64,000 bases of DNA from Chamaelirium japonicum (lineage: Eukaryota; Streptophyta; Magnoliopsida; Liliales; Melanthiaceae): assembly GCA_947650365.1 (NCBI GenBank), contig OX393549.1:24541347-24605346 (forward strand), written 5' to 3'. This document shows, one piece after another, positions 10,478 to 22,383 of this stretch (positions within the stretch are counted from its first letter, which is position 1; each line of letters begins with the position of its first letter). Below the pieces are notes generated by a model. That model saw only the letters and a program-made list of their open reading frames with translations, was not told where the DNA came from and did not search any database. Position numbers and translations under genes: made by a program.

Positions 10478-13400
10478 ATGTCCTCGACTTCTTCGATGAC
10501 GACTCCGCCGTCTCATTCAGCGACTCCCTATGAGATTCCACGGGATTTCCTCCCGCTCGCCACCGACTTTCTTCTCCAAGAGGCCTCCGACTGGCCGGCA
10601 TGGTCCGCCACGGTGGAATCCACCCTTGAGGGTCGCAATCTTCGAGGACATCTTGCTGACTCTTCCACGCTTTCTGCCTCCGATGCAGAATACGGTCCCT
10701 GGCGCCTTCGCGATCAGCGCATCAAGGCCTACCTTGTTGCGTCTGTGGATCGTTCTCTTCGCCGGGACATGGTTGGACTTGCCACTTCTGCAGCGATTTG
10801 GGGTCATCTCACTGCTCGCTTTGTTGAGAAGAGTGGAGCACGTGAGTATCAGCTTCTCACACAGGCCCAGTCGGCACAGCAGGGAGAGTTGACGGTCCAA
10901 CAGTTTTACTGTCAAATGCGCTCCTATTGGCGTGATCTTCAGGATCTTGCTCCCGTTCCTGACCCGTCCCGTGTTGTCGAGTATCAGCTCTACCGGGAGC
11001 GCCTTCAGCTCTATCAGCTATTTGCTGCCCTACGCCCAGAGTTCAGTGCTCTGGCAGGTCAGCTTCTTCACCGGGACAGCCTTCCTCGTCTTGATGAGGC
11101 TGTGGCTGAGCTGGTCGCTGAAGAGACTCGTCTGCGTACTCTTGCCTCCAGGGCCTTACCTCTTCCATCCGGTCTTCAGGGTGTTCTTGCTGCTGCTCCG
11201 CCGCCGGTCTCAGGCCCACCAGCTACTGCCTCCCATGGTAGACCGTTTTGCACTCACTGTCAGACAACGGGCCACTTCGTGGACACTTGCTTCTCACTTC
11301 ATCCCGAGAAGCGTCCTCCCTACAGAGATCGAGGTCAAGGACGAGCTCGAGGTCGTGGTCGCCCTGTTCCTACTGCTGCTGCTGCCTCTTCCGTCACAGC
11401 TGGCGATCTACAGTCTATTCGTGAAGAACTAGCTCAGCTTAGACTTTCTCAGCAGTCTGCCGCTACTCCTGGACCTTCCAGCGCCTCAGCCTTCTCTGCC
11501 TCTTCTGGTAGTCCCACTGTTTGGATACTGGATTCGGGCGCCTCACACCACATGACTCTGGATGCCTCCTTGCTCACTGCCTGTCAGCCTGCGCCACACC
11601 TGCCACCGATCCACACTGCAGATGGTTCTCGCTTAGCCATCTCACAGTCTGGATCCATTACTTTAGCCTCCGCCCCTGCTTGCAATCTCTCCTTATCCTC
11701 TGTGCTTCATGCTCCCACACTCCACATGCACCTGATTTCTGTTAGTGCTTTGTGTGACTCTGGCTGCTCTGTGACATTTACCCCTTCCGCTTGTTCTGTG
11801 CAGGATCTGCGTACTGGCCGACCGATTGGAGCAGGTCGTAGGGCAGGCGGGCTCTACCAGATGGAGTTTCTTCACTCTTTGGATCCGTCATCATCTGGGT
11901 TTTGTGGAGTTGTCTCTCCTAATGCCGACCTGTGGCATAGGAGACTAGGTCATGTGTCGGAACCGCGACTTAAGAGATTACTCCATTCTGGAGCTCTAGG
12001 TCGTGGTCCTTTTTCATCTTTATCTACTTGTACTGACTGCAAGCTTGCAAAAGCTGCTGCCCTTCCTTTTTCATCAAGTACTTCTCAGAGCTCTGCTCCT
12101 TTTGATCTTGTTCACTCTGATATCTGGGGCCCCTCTCCTCTCCCCTCTATGACTGGATATTTATATTATGTCTCGTTTGTGGATGATTACAGTCGTTACA
12201 CGTGGGTCTACCTTCTTCGCCATCGATCGGATATCCTCCAAGTCTATAAGGACTTCACCTCCATGATTCACACGCAGTTCAGTCGGCGCATCAAGATCTT
12301 TCGATCTGATTGTGCCCTTGAGTATCTATCCACCGCTATGCGCGACCTTATTCAGTCCCATGGGACTATTTTCCAGCACTCGTGTCCTCACATCCATGAG
12401 CAGAATGGTGTTGCTGAGCGCAAGCATCGCCATATTCTTGCTACTACTCGTGCTCTCCTTCTTTCTGGTTCTGTTCCTCGGCGCTTCTGGGCTGAGGCTC
12501 TCCTCACCTCAGTCCAGCTCATTAACATCACTCATTCGTCAGTTCTTCCGGACGACTTATCTCCTCATGAGCGTCTCCTTTCTACCACTCCTGACTACAG
12601 CCCTCTTCGCACTTTTGGGTGCACTTGTTTTGTTCTTCCTCTCCATGAGCGCACAAAGTTGTCTGCTCAGGCAGCTAAGTGCATTCTTCTTGGGATCAGC
12701 ACTGAGCACAAGGGGTACCGCTGCTACGACCCTGTTGCTCGTCGCTTGCGTATTTCTCGACACGTCTCCTTTGTCGAGGATACGCCCTAGTACTCTCCTG
12801 ACGCTCAGGATCTCACCTTCCTCGAGGTCTCTTCTCCTCCATCATCGACATCTATGCCTCCCTTGTCGGCCCCTTCCCCACCTCCAGCTCCATCGGCACC
12901 ACGGGATCCTTTGCCAGTTGTTTCCCCAGCGTCTCCAGGGGACTCCTCCGAGGCTTCCTCCTCTCTGCCCGTGCCTCTCTCTCCTCCCCGGGTTGTCTCT
13001 CCATTTCCTCAGGTCTACTCTCGCCGGCCTACCCCTGTGTCTCCGTGTCCTTCCTTCTCAGCGGATGCCGGCTCTCCTGCTGTTGAGGTCACTCCTAGTC
13101 TTTCGCCTCCTGTGCCTGCTCCGTCGTTGCCAGTCGTGGATCCAGGCCCGCCTCGCTACCCTTCGCGCCAGCGTCACCCGCCTGACCGTTTTAGCCACGA
13201 CACTGGCCCTCCTAATCGTTTTGGCTTTGCCTCTGTATGCAGCTACTCGCCTCAGTTTACTGCCTTTCTTACTGCTGTGCACGCAAATCAGGAGTCCCGA
13301 TCCTACTCTGAGGCAGTTCAGTTTCCTCAGTGGCGTCAGGCTATGGATGAGGAGTTTCAGGCCTTTCAGCAGACTCATACCTGGGATGTTGTTCCTCTGC

Positions 13401-14815
13401 CCTCTGGCGTTAAGCCTCTCAGCTGCAAGTGGATTTATAAGGTCAAGCACCGCCCTGATGGATCCATTGAGCGTCACAAGGCTCGGGTAGTGGCTCGTGG
13501 ATTTACTCAAGAGTATGGCGTTGACTACGAGGAGACCTTTGCTCCGGTGGCTCAGATGACCACCGTTCGCACTCTTTTGGCAGTTGCAGCTGTTCATCGA
13601 TGTGCCCTTCTTCAGATGGACGTGAAAAATGCCTTTCTCCACGGTGACCTGTCTGAGACTGTCTACATGGATCCTCCTCCTGGTCTCCGTGTTCCTTCTC
13701 AGCACGTGTGTCGTCTTCGTCGGGCCATTTATGGGCTCAAGCAAGCTCCTCGTGCCTGGTTTGAGCGGTTCCGCCGTGCTGTCCGGGAACTTGGTTATTC
13801 AGAGAGCAGTCAGGACCATTCTCTGTTTGTCAGGTCGTCCCCGCAGGGCCGGGCGATTCTACTGTTATACGTGGACGACATGATCATCACTGGAGATGAC
13901 TCTGCTGCGATTGCTAGTCTTCAACAGCACTTGAGGAACCAATTTCAGATGAAGGATTTGGGTACGCTTCGTTATTTTCTTGGTCTTGAGGTAGCATACA
14001 GTGCAGATGGCATTCTGCTCTCTCAGCAGAAGTACCTTTCAGACATCCTTAGTCGTGCTGCCCTCACAGATGACCGCACAGTAGACACCCCTCTTGAGCT
14101 TCACTCGAAGCTATGTCCTACAGATGGAGTTCTTCTTTCAGATCCCACTCGGTACAGGCAGATTGTGGGACAACTCGTCTATCTCTGCATCACTCGGCCT
14201 GACATTGCACACGCTGTCAGCATTGTCAGTCAATTTGTTGCAGCTCCACACTCAGTTCACTACGGTGCTCTTCTTCGGATCCTCCGGTACCTCAGAGGGA
14301 CAGTTACTCGCTCTTTGTTTCTGTCGTCGTCCTCCTCTCTCAGACTTAGAGCCTATTCAGATGCAGACTGGGCTGGAGATCCGACTACACGCCGCTCCAC
14401 CACTGGTTACTGTTTGTTTCTCGGCGACTCTCTGATATCCTGGCGCAGCAAGAAGCAGAAAGTGGTGTCTCTCTCTAGCACTGAGGCTGAGTACAGGGCT
14501 ATGGCCTCCACGACTAAGGAGATAGTTCACCTTCGACGTCTCCTCAGTGATCTCGGTGTTGCTTTCTCCGAGCCTACTCCACTTCACTGTGATAACCAGA
14601 GTGCTATTCAGATTGCTAGCAACCCGGTTTTTCATGAAAGGACAAAGCACATCGAGATTGACTGTCACTTCGTCCGACAGGAGTATGAGGCCATGACAAT
14701 CTCACTACCTTTCATTCCCTCAGCAGAGCAGATCGCAGACTTCTTCACGAAGTCACATCCTACACCACGCTTTCGGTCTTTGATTGCCAAACTCTTGGTG
14801 TATGATCCACCCTGA
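10478..14815 (+). pseudogene. gag-pol: Copia Gag-Pol polyprotein with one in-frame TAG
   Basis: One reading frame spans the whole interval and is broken only by TAG at 12788-12790. The first part (770 codons) encodes UBN2-type Gag, a CCHC knuckle (FCTHCQTTGHFVDTC near 11250), protease (WILDSGASHH near 11522), GAG-pre-integrase (LWHRRLGH near 11930) and the integrase core (HSDIWGP, DDYSRYTW, RSDCALEY, NGVAERK). The second part, after a Pro/Ser-rich linker, encodes reverse transcriptase (NAFLHGDL; YVDD near 13870) and RNase H (DADWAGDPTTRRSTTGYC; STEAEYRAM; HCDNQSA). IN lies upstream of RT, the defining copia order. The stop would separate Gag-PR-IN from RT-RH unless read through. Stop codons follow RT-RH at 14813-14815. 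Confidence 0.93.
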
Positions 14816-14818
14816 GTT

Positions 14819-14828
14819 TGAGGGGGGG
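14819..14828 (+). other. Polypurine tract of the copia element
   Basis: TGAGGGGGGG ends directly before the TG of the 3' LTR. Confidence 0.9.
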
Positions 14829-15011
14829 TGTTAAGATGTATTAGTGTATATACATATACTTAGGGTATATATGACTCACATGTATTCACCTTATATTGGC
14901 AATTGGCCTAATGAGAGATTCATTCTATTCTCTCCCCAAACCCTAGCTCTCCTTCTCTCTCTCTCCCTTTCTCTCTTCCTCTCTTCCTCTCTTCCTCTAG
15001 GGTTTGTCACA
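14829..15011 (+). repeat. 3' LTR of the copia element
   Basis: Same sequence as the 5' LTR plus one additional TCTTCCTC unit. No substitution was seen by eye. Confidence 0.95.
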
Positions 15012-15358
15012 GCCACAATGGCCTCCAAAGAGGCAAAGTCAAGTTTGGGCACTTTGAATTATGATTGCGTTTCACTTTAAGTGATTGAGAGTTTAATTTT
15101 CATTCATTGCTTCAGCGACCTTTAGCATGACTGACCCAATCCTGTGCGAGTTTCACCACTTTACATATATGGAAGTAGGAAACATCTATTCAGGTGTTAG
15201 AAGTTTCATGCACTTTCTACTAGTACTACTATTATATTGCGTCCAACACTTCAGAATTCCTTAGGAAATGAACTGTGCGGCTAACATAGATACAAAATAA
15301 GATTATAGGTTGTTTCCATTGTCACCCAAAGGCCAACTACTTACAAAAACTAATAACA

Positions 15359-15560
15359 ATGGCAAAGTTTCGGGGGATGAGGAACTTAGGAGATCGGTAG
15401 TTTCGATTTTCAAACTGTGGATCATCCCGTGGGTCGACTCCTCAGTGAGGAAGCGTGTAATCTCTGTAATCGCATTGTATCATGTATTTAATATTAATAT
15501 AATTGGTTGGGGGCTGCCTAACCCTCCCTCCTTTGGGAGGGGTTCTCAAAAAAAAAAAAA
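15359..15560 (+). mobile_element. Severely 5'-truncated LINE with 14-bp target-site duplication
   Basis: About 200 bp of the same LINE family as at 7395-7957. It encodes a remnant (RRSVVSIFKLWIIPWVDS, compare RISVISFFRAWIVPWRDK there) and shares the 3' UTR CTAACCCTCCCTCC...GGGAGGGGTTCTC followed by poly-A. AAAAACTAATAACA is directly repeated at 15345-15358 and 15556-15569, proving insertion as a unit (the right copy overlaps the poly-A). Confidence 0.88.
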
Positions 15561-15569
15561 CTAATAACA

Positions 15570-17547
15570 GAACTTCTAGGTTATTTAGAGAAGTTCAATA
15601 AGGAGTCTTACCAATCCAACCTCTTTTTCAGATATTATGATAAAAAATTATCATAACTTGAATCTGGAGAAAAGCTTCTTTCTTCTTATGGATAAATGTA
15701 ATTATGAATAACTAAATGTAAACCACCATCCCTGATCTCGATGTTCACCTTGAACAAAAGCATCAATATTTTCCATCTCTACACCAAGTCGTCTCCCTAG
15801 TTCTTAAACTATCACAAAGAAGGTTACCCATCATGTAGATCTTTCTTGACTTATTATTGACAACTATGGAGCCTCAGCTTTATATGATTTTAATTCTTCA
15901 TTTTCTCAAATTTTTACGTTTTCATAGGGAGGTGATTGGTGGCATGTTTTAGTTGGAACGATGTTTAAGAATGACAGAGAGGATGTGATCTCTCTGTGCA
16001 ATGTTTTTGTAGCCATTATATTGCATTATACTTGAGCTTTTTTATCTACTTTTAGGTATTACTTTTTTGAACTTTGCCTCTCCTGATGTACTTCAACATT
16101 CTTACAAGCTAGATTTGTCTATTTAGATTCTTTAAATAAGTTGCACTAACAATTGGAAAGGATATCTGAGCAGCTCAACAGAGTGAATCGTATAACATAA
16201 GCAAGAAAACATCTATAGTGGCAACTGACAAGTTGTTAGTCCAGTCTGCGCCCAATATTGCATCAGTTGGTACTTTGGTTGTCATATCAGGCTTATCAGC
16301 ATTCTTGCATTTTATTACTACGTGATTAATCAAAACAAAAAATAGAACTGGTATCTATTAAGAATATGTTTGCGAATTGTGATATTGGTATACTAGTTTG
16401 TTGCATCAGCGTGGCCCCATTGATTTGTTTTCGATCCGAGCGTCAATCAGCTCACCCAAGTAGAGTCAGTGCCTTAGCATGCTCTTTTCTGATTTTATCT
16501 TTGATCATGATCAAGATTGAGTATAGTATATGCCCCAAATAAGCGTACCTTTTATTCAATGCAACTCCTTCCATTCTTTAGCTGAAATGAACGTGTATGA
16601 TCTTTAGCTGAAATACAAAGTCTCATGAGCATGGTTCCCTTTATCTCTTGTCTTACTTTCAAATCTCCGTGTGATCAAAGTAGGTTCGGTGTCGCATACT
16701 TTCTCGAGTAAAGAAACGTTCTCTGATCCTTCCGAGTTTCCCGTGGAAGAATAAGCATGAAGAAGAAGAGAAGAAGAAGAGAAACAATGGAAGAAGGAGA
16801 AGGGGTTCTCTTTTTATCTCTCTCCCTCTCGTTCTCTCTCCCCACGTGCTTCCTTCCTAGCCTGTTTCTTGTTCTTTGTTCCTCATAGAGAAACCCCCGA
16901 CTTGCTCCCATGTTCACGTGAAAATGCCACATGGGATTAATTCTTGTGCCTCTCCCTTTTTGTTGTAGGCACCCCCACGTCGGCTATTTCTCCGAGAGCA
17001 GTCTTTAACACTTATTTTTTCACATATTGCTCTAGAAGCCACAATATTTTAATTTCATGTCCCCCAGATAATCGTGGGCACCCCCTGTGGTATGTAGTGT
17101 CTCCAAGGGCACCCCAGACCTCCCAGCAGAGTTTTATTGCTCATTCGAAGCTTTTTTGGCAGGCATCGTTGGATCGTAATTTGCTCGTACGCTCAAGAAT
17201 CAATCAATGTAATATTACTCCATGTTTATTCATCTATTTGCCATGATTCAAGCACGTTTTTACTAATTCTATGGGACCCCCATATCCATCCTGCATCAAC
17301 TTGTCAATGATACTTTTTGTTGAAAAAACTTATAATCATATCCCATCATTAAAAAAATGAACTTGTGAAACCTCAATTGAACTTAAGTGCACTTTAGATC
17401 AATTGAACTTAAGGCACTTTAGATCCCATCATTAAAAATTCTATTGTAGCTTTTATGGCTTTTAATATGAATCACCCAGTTTTGGTTGTTTATTTCAGCA
17501 CCACTCTTACCTAAGTGGGATGCTTTGACTTTGGAGTTTCAACAATT
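15570..17547. other. No recognisable gene
   Basis: AT-rich sequence with scattered short frames. A GAAGAA-rich patch occurs near 16756-16800. Nothing here is supported as coding or as a structured repeat. Confidence 0.4.
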
Positions 17548-18267
17548 TGTTGGGATTGTACTCTAAAAAGCTAATTATTTTACTTTCTTCATATATTAAT
17601 AAATGTGGTTTATTAACAAGATTCGCCTATCCCATACTCTGAGTGCTCATATTATTAACTTGGTCCATGAGATGCGATGGTATCATATATGAATCATGAG
17701 ATAAGTCAGGGTCCGCAAGTTATACTGTCAGTAATTAGGCGTTTGGAATCTGCATCATTCATGCATATGAGTTCTATAATCACCAGAACCATGTAACTTG
17801 TAGATATTGTTTGTCTACAGTGATCGAGCTGGGCACTTAATCTGAAAGAATCTAAGACACGACCTCTATCTGATGATGATCCATCTCGATCACTTATGTT
17901 AGGGGTGATCTATCTTTATTACTCGAGTAGTTTAGGAGTCAGTGCGTTAGTGTATTTGCAATCCATCAAAGGGGATCACAATGAGAACTAATCAAGGAAA
18001 TTTGTCATACATTAATTTGATTCTCATATTTGTATAAGCAAAAGGTTCTTAATCCTGAGCGAATAGTGACTTGAGTTTGTGATCTTGGTTTCTTTTACTT
18101 ACCTAGGGGCGTGCTCATGCATGATTAAAACCTCAGCACCTTGCGTAATTAACATTAGGTTTGTGCGAACACATTCTCAAGATGTTCACAATCTCCAAGT
18201 GAGAATAAGACATCCCCTTGATTCATATTTTAGAATTTTATCACTAAATCCTTGTCTGATTGCCTAG
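17548..18267 (+). repeat. LTR-like remnant
   Basis: Begins TGTTGGGATTGTACTC in a style common for plant copia LTRs and continues as AT-rich non-coding sequence (for example TTGGTCCATGAGATGCGATGG). I cannot define its right end or find a partner, so this is a tentative call. Confidence 0.3.
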
Positions 18268-18279
18268 TATAATGTTTTT

Positions 18280-19429
18280 GGGATTTTAACATATAGCCCC
18301 TTGGAAAGTAAGCTAGTTGCATGTAACCCCTAGAATCTTCATATTTCCATATCAACTCCTAAAAACTAGGTTACTCGTGCTAATCAATGTGGGTGCAAAA
18401 TCTGGTTAACGCCCAACAGTGGGATCCACAGTCATGCCTGGGGCTCACGAAAACAACGGTGGGACCCGCAGCCCTGTCTGGGGCTTACAGAGATGACATT
18501 GGGACCCGCAACCTTGCCTGGGGCTCACTTGTACTATCTGGGGTTTGGTAAATCCCCCCAGATATTTACCAAACCCTAGATATTTCTGGGGAATATTCTT
18601 GGAATATTCTCTAGATAAACCAAAATCTATAAATAGCAGACTCGACAGATATTCCAGAGGCAGAAATTCAGACCAAAACCACTATTTCACCCTCTGACTA
18701 TTTGTAAGAAGCACTCCTCAGCTTGTCGAGAGTAGCTCTACCTTCTCAGAGATACTGGATTTAATGGTTGCGTCTTACCACACGGAGATGTAGGATTAGG
18801 CCAAACTTCGTCACCATATCCTGTGTCAAATTTCTTTATCTATTTTCCTCTTTCTCTCTCTCTCTATCTATCTATCTACTCTACAGTGTTAGCGTGACAA
18901 CTCAGCGCTTCATAGCGAGCCACATCCCAAAAGGTCAAACCTTCAATCGACTGTTGGAGGGGGATTACGTACAACGGCCAAAATTCTCCCCCACAGTTAA
19001 GATCACCTAAGGTTAACTTGCGCCTATTTGGGGGGAAGATTCCACATATATTCAAGTTTATCTTCACCTATCTTTACCCAATAGACTTTAGCCACGGTCT
19101 GTCTTTAAGCCAAGGTCCCAAATGACTATTTTACCATCAATATTAGAGTTAACCCAAGCTCATCTGCTCTCCATTTTCCCTAATTTATGATTTTTTGTCA
19201 GATTCTTTGAGCCCAAACACTTATAAAATTGTCCAGTTAATTTTTGTATGAAAGTATCAATCAAACAATATATATACCAAGAATATATCCCCCAAATAGA
19301 CTTCAATTAACGCGAGGGGTTGATTTGCACAAGTAACCTAGTTTTTAGGGGTTCTTATGTAAATATGAAGTCTCCAAGTGTTAATATGCAATTAGGCTAG
19401 TTTCCAAGGGGCTATATGCAAAAAATGCC
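18280..19429. mobile_element. Mutator-like MITE with long terminal inverted repeats and 9-bp TSD
   Basis: The outer about 110 bp at each end are inverted copies (left GGGATTTT..CATATAGCCCCTTGG; right complement GGCATTTTTTGCATATAGCCCC, extending through ACCTAGTTTTTAGG). AATGTTTTT is duplicated exactly at 18271-18279 and 19430-19438. A 9-bp TSD with long inverted repeats starting with G indicates the Mutator superfamily. No transposase is present. About 608 bp of the interior is a nested LTR. Confidence 0.85.
18388..18995 (+). repeat. Solo LTR nested in the MITE
   Basis: Starts TGTGGGTGCAAAAT and ends CTCCCCCACA. It contains a TATA-like CTATAAATAG near 18630 and a leader (GGAGATGTAGG...CTGTGTC) like that of the LTR at 31938-32544. 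The flanks ATCAA and GTTAA are not a clean duplication, so an old solo LTR or a rearranged insertion is likely. Confidence 0.65.
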
Positions 19430-19438
19430 AATGTTTTT

Positions 19439-20419
19439 ATTATTCATGTTCAAAATGATATTTATTTCTGAAAAGAGTTTTAGCAGTGATCAAATGGTAA
19501 ATTAGCCACTCAAGGAATTTTAGAGAGGGCCAGTTTTCTTTTGCCACTTTTTTTAAAAAACCTTCTCTGCAAAGGCAATGACCAATTCGGCATACTACAG
19601 CAACCCTATTTTGATGGATTTGTTGATCAGTGCATGAGCTTTCCATGTTCTCCCTTTGGCCACTCACTCCATCACTATATCCTTCATTGTCCTTCTTGGA
19701 AGCTTTCATCCTCTGTGTCAACTGAAGCAGTAAATATATGTTGCGTTTTGGACAGGGGTCTTCGCGGCGAGGACCGGCTTAATGAAGATAGCCAGAGCAT
19801 GGGAGACCAAACCCTAGGTGGTTGCTTGATGGAATCTCAGAAGAATCTGCATAAGCATCGAAGAAATGAAGTTGCAAGCCGGCGAATGAACAATAATCTG
19901 ATGTCTCTTGCTTCTCCAAGTTGTGGACATTTCATCAAGTGATTGATCAACAAATCAGCAGAGAGACAGTGAGGCGTCGACCTCGCTGTGCTTTACTGAA
20001 GGGAGCAAAAAGTAAACATGCTCTCAAAGGTGGGGTAAACATCTTACAGTTGTTGTTTACTACAATGTAAATTTAGGCTGAATATGCTTTCTTATGAACC
20101 TAGGGTTATTTCTTTACATGGAACTGTGGCTGTAGGTTCAGAACAGTCGGATGAAAAGTTGATTATCATTTTAGACCAAGCCATAACTTTTTGGATGTAA
20201 TCACAATTTTTTTTTTTGTGAAGTCTTGAAAGATTGTGACGCAGCCGAATCTTAGTGATTGGATGGTCCAGATTGTGAACTTACCCTCCAAACTGTTGTT
20301 GCCTTGCTTGTGCCGGCAAATCCTGGCTGTTGAAGTCATGTTATCAAGATTATTAAATTTAATAAAAATAGTAGTTATGTTCTCTTTCCCGTTCCGATCT
20401 TCGGACCTCTTTGAGCCCA
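19439..20419. other. Unassigned sequence with a weak coding patch at 19751-19942
   Basis: The segment 19751-19942 follows an AG and stays open to a TGA (GLRGEDRLNEDSQSMGD...SPSCGHFIK). Its composition is fairly protein-like. It could be the last exon of an unknown gene, but I recognise no family and see no matching upstream exon. Confidence 0.2.
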
Positions 20420-21240
20420 TGCTTTAGCGGAGTCCTCTGACCGCCTAACCGGTCCATTTAAAAAGAAAAAAAAGTTGCCACAGGGGGGGGGGGGGGGGGG
20501 AGACCGCCACCACTGGCAGGAAAGCGCCACACCAGCGCACATCAAGCCCGCCAACCAGGCGGAGAAAACACTGGTGCACATCAGGACGTCGAAAAGTTCA
20601 TCCTAAAAAACGGAAAAAGAAAGATCTTCGATCACCAGCGGAGATCACGTCACATCAGGTGAAATAGCAGGCCAACCACCACCACAGGCCACACCAAAAA
20701 ACAACAGGCGATCACCGCAACCATCTCTAGCCGTCGGCCAAAAAGGAGGAGTCGCAACAGAACCACCTGCCTTCATCGAACGCCGCCGCCACTACAACTC
20801 TGGACCCGTGACCTCCGGTCAGTGGAGGAGATGCTGGAAACCCACCGACGCCAATAAGGGGGTCGGGGCTAGATCTATCGCTCCAACTGCATCCGGCAAC
20901 AAATCCACGCTCCTGCACCCGAGAGCAGGTTGTCGACGAAACTGAGAGACGCCACACGAAGCCGGCGTGACAAACAAAAAATGCCGGCTGTGAGGAGAAG
21001 CCCTATATACAAGGGAGGAAGGAGGGGGTCAGATCCCACCCCGAGGCGAAGCAGACCGAGGCCCTGGTGCCCCTCGGAGCCACTGTCGGTGTCCGAGGAG
21101 GCCAAGAGGTGGTCGACGAAACCTAGGTCAGAGGGTAAAGGGGGAGGGGAAAGTGAGGCGCATTGAGCCTCGCAAGGTCTGAAGTTGATTGGATGGAATG
21201 GTACAAGCCCAAGCAACCCCACGAATCAAACATTGCACCA
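20420..21240. other. GC-rich block, possibly an old retroelement fragment
   Basis: This GC-rich block starts after an A-rich stretch and a G19-20 run at 20483-20502, in an AT-rich setting. Several short frames exist on both strands and none has a recognisable motif. A decayed retroelement 5' region is possible but unproven. Confidence 0.25.
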
Positions 21241-21596
21241 AATCAGATCACCTGCTTAGCTTGACCACATAGAACCTGGACAACCTCAACGGGACTATCG
21301 ACCTGATTGAACCAAATCAGATCTCCAGGGACTATCGACCCCCTGTCAGGGGCTAGCTGTTGCGTATCCGGGGCCGATGGTCATTGCGTCTGTCGACCTC
21401 CTGTCAGGGGCCGGCCGCTGTGCCTGTCTGTCGGTTGACCCGCTGTTCGGGCCGACTGCAGTGGCCGCCCACTTCTTGTCGCGTGTTGGGCATTTTCTAC
21501 ACCCACACCCCCTCCCAGCTAGGCAAGTGCTAACCTACCTGGCTGGGATCCTACAGTGCAAGACCCAGCTAGACAGGTGTGCATGCGGGGGTAGGG

Positions 21597-21792
21597 GCAG
21601 GGGGGTTTACATGCAAAAGGGCCGGGGGTAGGGGGGATTAACGCAAAGGGTAAAAAGGGAGGGGTCATTCGCGAACAAAAGGGAAAAGGGGGGATCGTTC
21701 GCGAACAAAGGGAAAAGGGCTTGGGGTGGGGTGGGTGGGTGGGTGGGTGTGTGTGTGTGTGTTGGGGGGGGGGGGAGGGGGGGGGGGGGGAC
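21597..21792. repeat. G-rich low-complexity tract
   Basis: Runs of G3-G13 alternate with GGGT and GT repeats (21720-21792 are the densest). The tract is capable of G-quadruplexes on the plus strand and is not coding. Confidence 0.8.
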
Positions 21793-22052
21793 CATCGCTC
21801 CAATTTCTTGAAAAACAGACAGAAAATGACGTCCATTAGGTTCAGAGGCACTAATCGATACAAATGATAAATTACACTATCGGGCAGTATAACTTTCATG
21901 TATGATGTATTTGAGAGCGAACCAATATGTCCGTTTAAAAGTCTACTATGCAGTGGTGCAAAGAAAATCATATGGTTTATATGTATTATGAAAGTTTTAC
22001 GTAACAGAGTGATGGTATGTGCATGATAATAACAGGATAATTAGCACCAATT

Positions 22053-22383
22053 GTTCACTTAATATGGGCCCTACATGAACTCCTTTCATAATCTACAAAG
22101 TAAATAAGGATCCCACAATAGTAGAATTCATCCTATCTATGGTACTCTTTATATTTTGGCCACAAAGTATGAGTGTTAAAATCACCCCTATGACACATAG
22201 ATGTGCCCCCTATATAATATAGTCGACCTTATCAACTAGAGTAGGGCTACTAGGAATCCTCTTGTAGTCTACTATATTAATAAAGATCCCACAAAGTGGG
22301 ACCCCTCTTAGCAATGGGACATATTTTGGCCAAACATATTCTTAAAGTCACCTCTTTGACACATAAATGTACACCCTATATTA
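22053..22383 (-). repeat. Two inverted monomers of the 175-bp satellite
   Basis: Read on the minus strand, the sequence matches the satellite at 24399-31485 (TATATTTTGGCCAAACA, TCGACCTTATCAACT and TGGGACCCCTCTTAG are complements of its conserved blocks). The array therefore switches orientation across the LTR that follows. Confidence 0.8.

Larger units (their letters stand above)
9845..15011 (+). mobile_element. Full-length Ty1/copia retrotransposon
   Basis: LTRs of 175 bp (left) and 183 bp (right) flank PBS, gag-pol and polypurine tract. A perfect 5-bp target-site duplication GCCAC lies at 9840-9844 and 15012-15016. The LTRs are identical apart from one extra 8-bp CT-rich unit in the right copy, so the insertion is very recent. 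Short LTRs and an initiator-Met PBS suit an Ale/Retrofit-like lineage, but I did not confirm the lineage. It sits in the hairpin tandem repeat. Confidence 0.97.

Noticed and set aside
10095..10601. Minus-strand 168-codon ORF in the copia leader
   Set aside because: It is the reverse of a GC-rich repeat with Ala/Gly/Arg low complexity and lies inside the retrotransposon leader.
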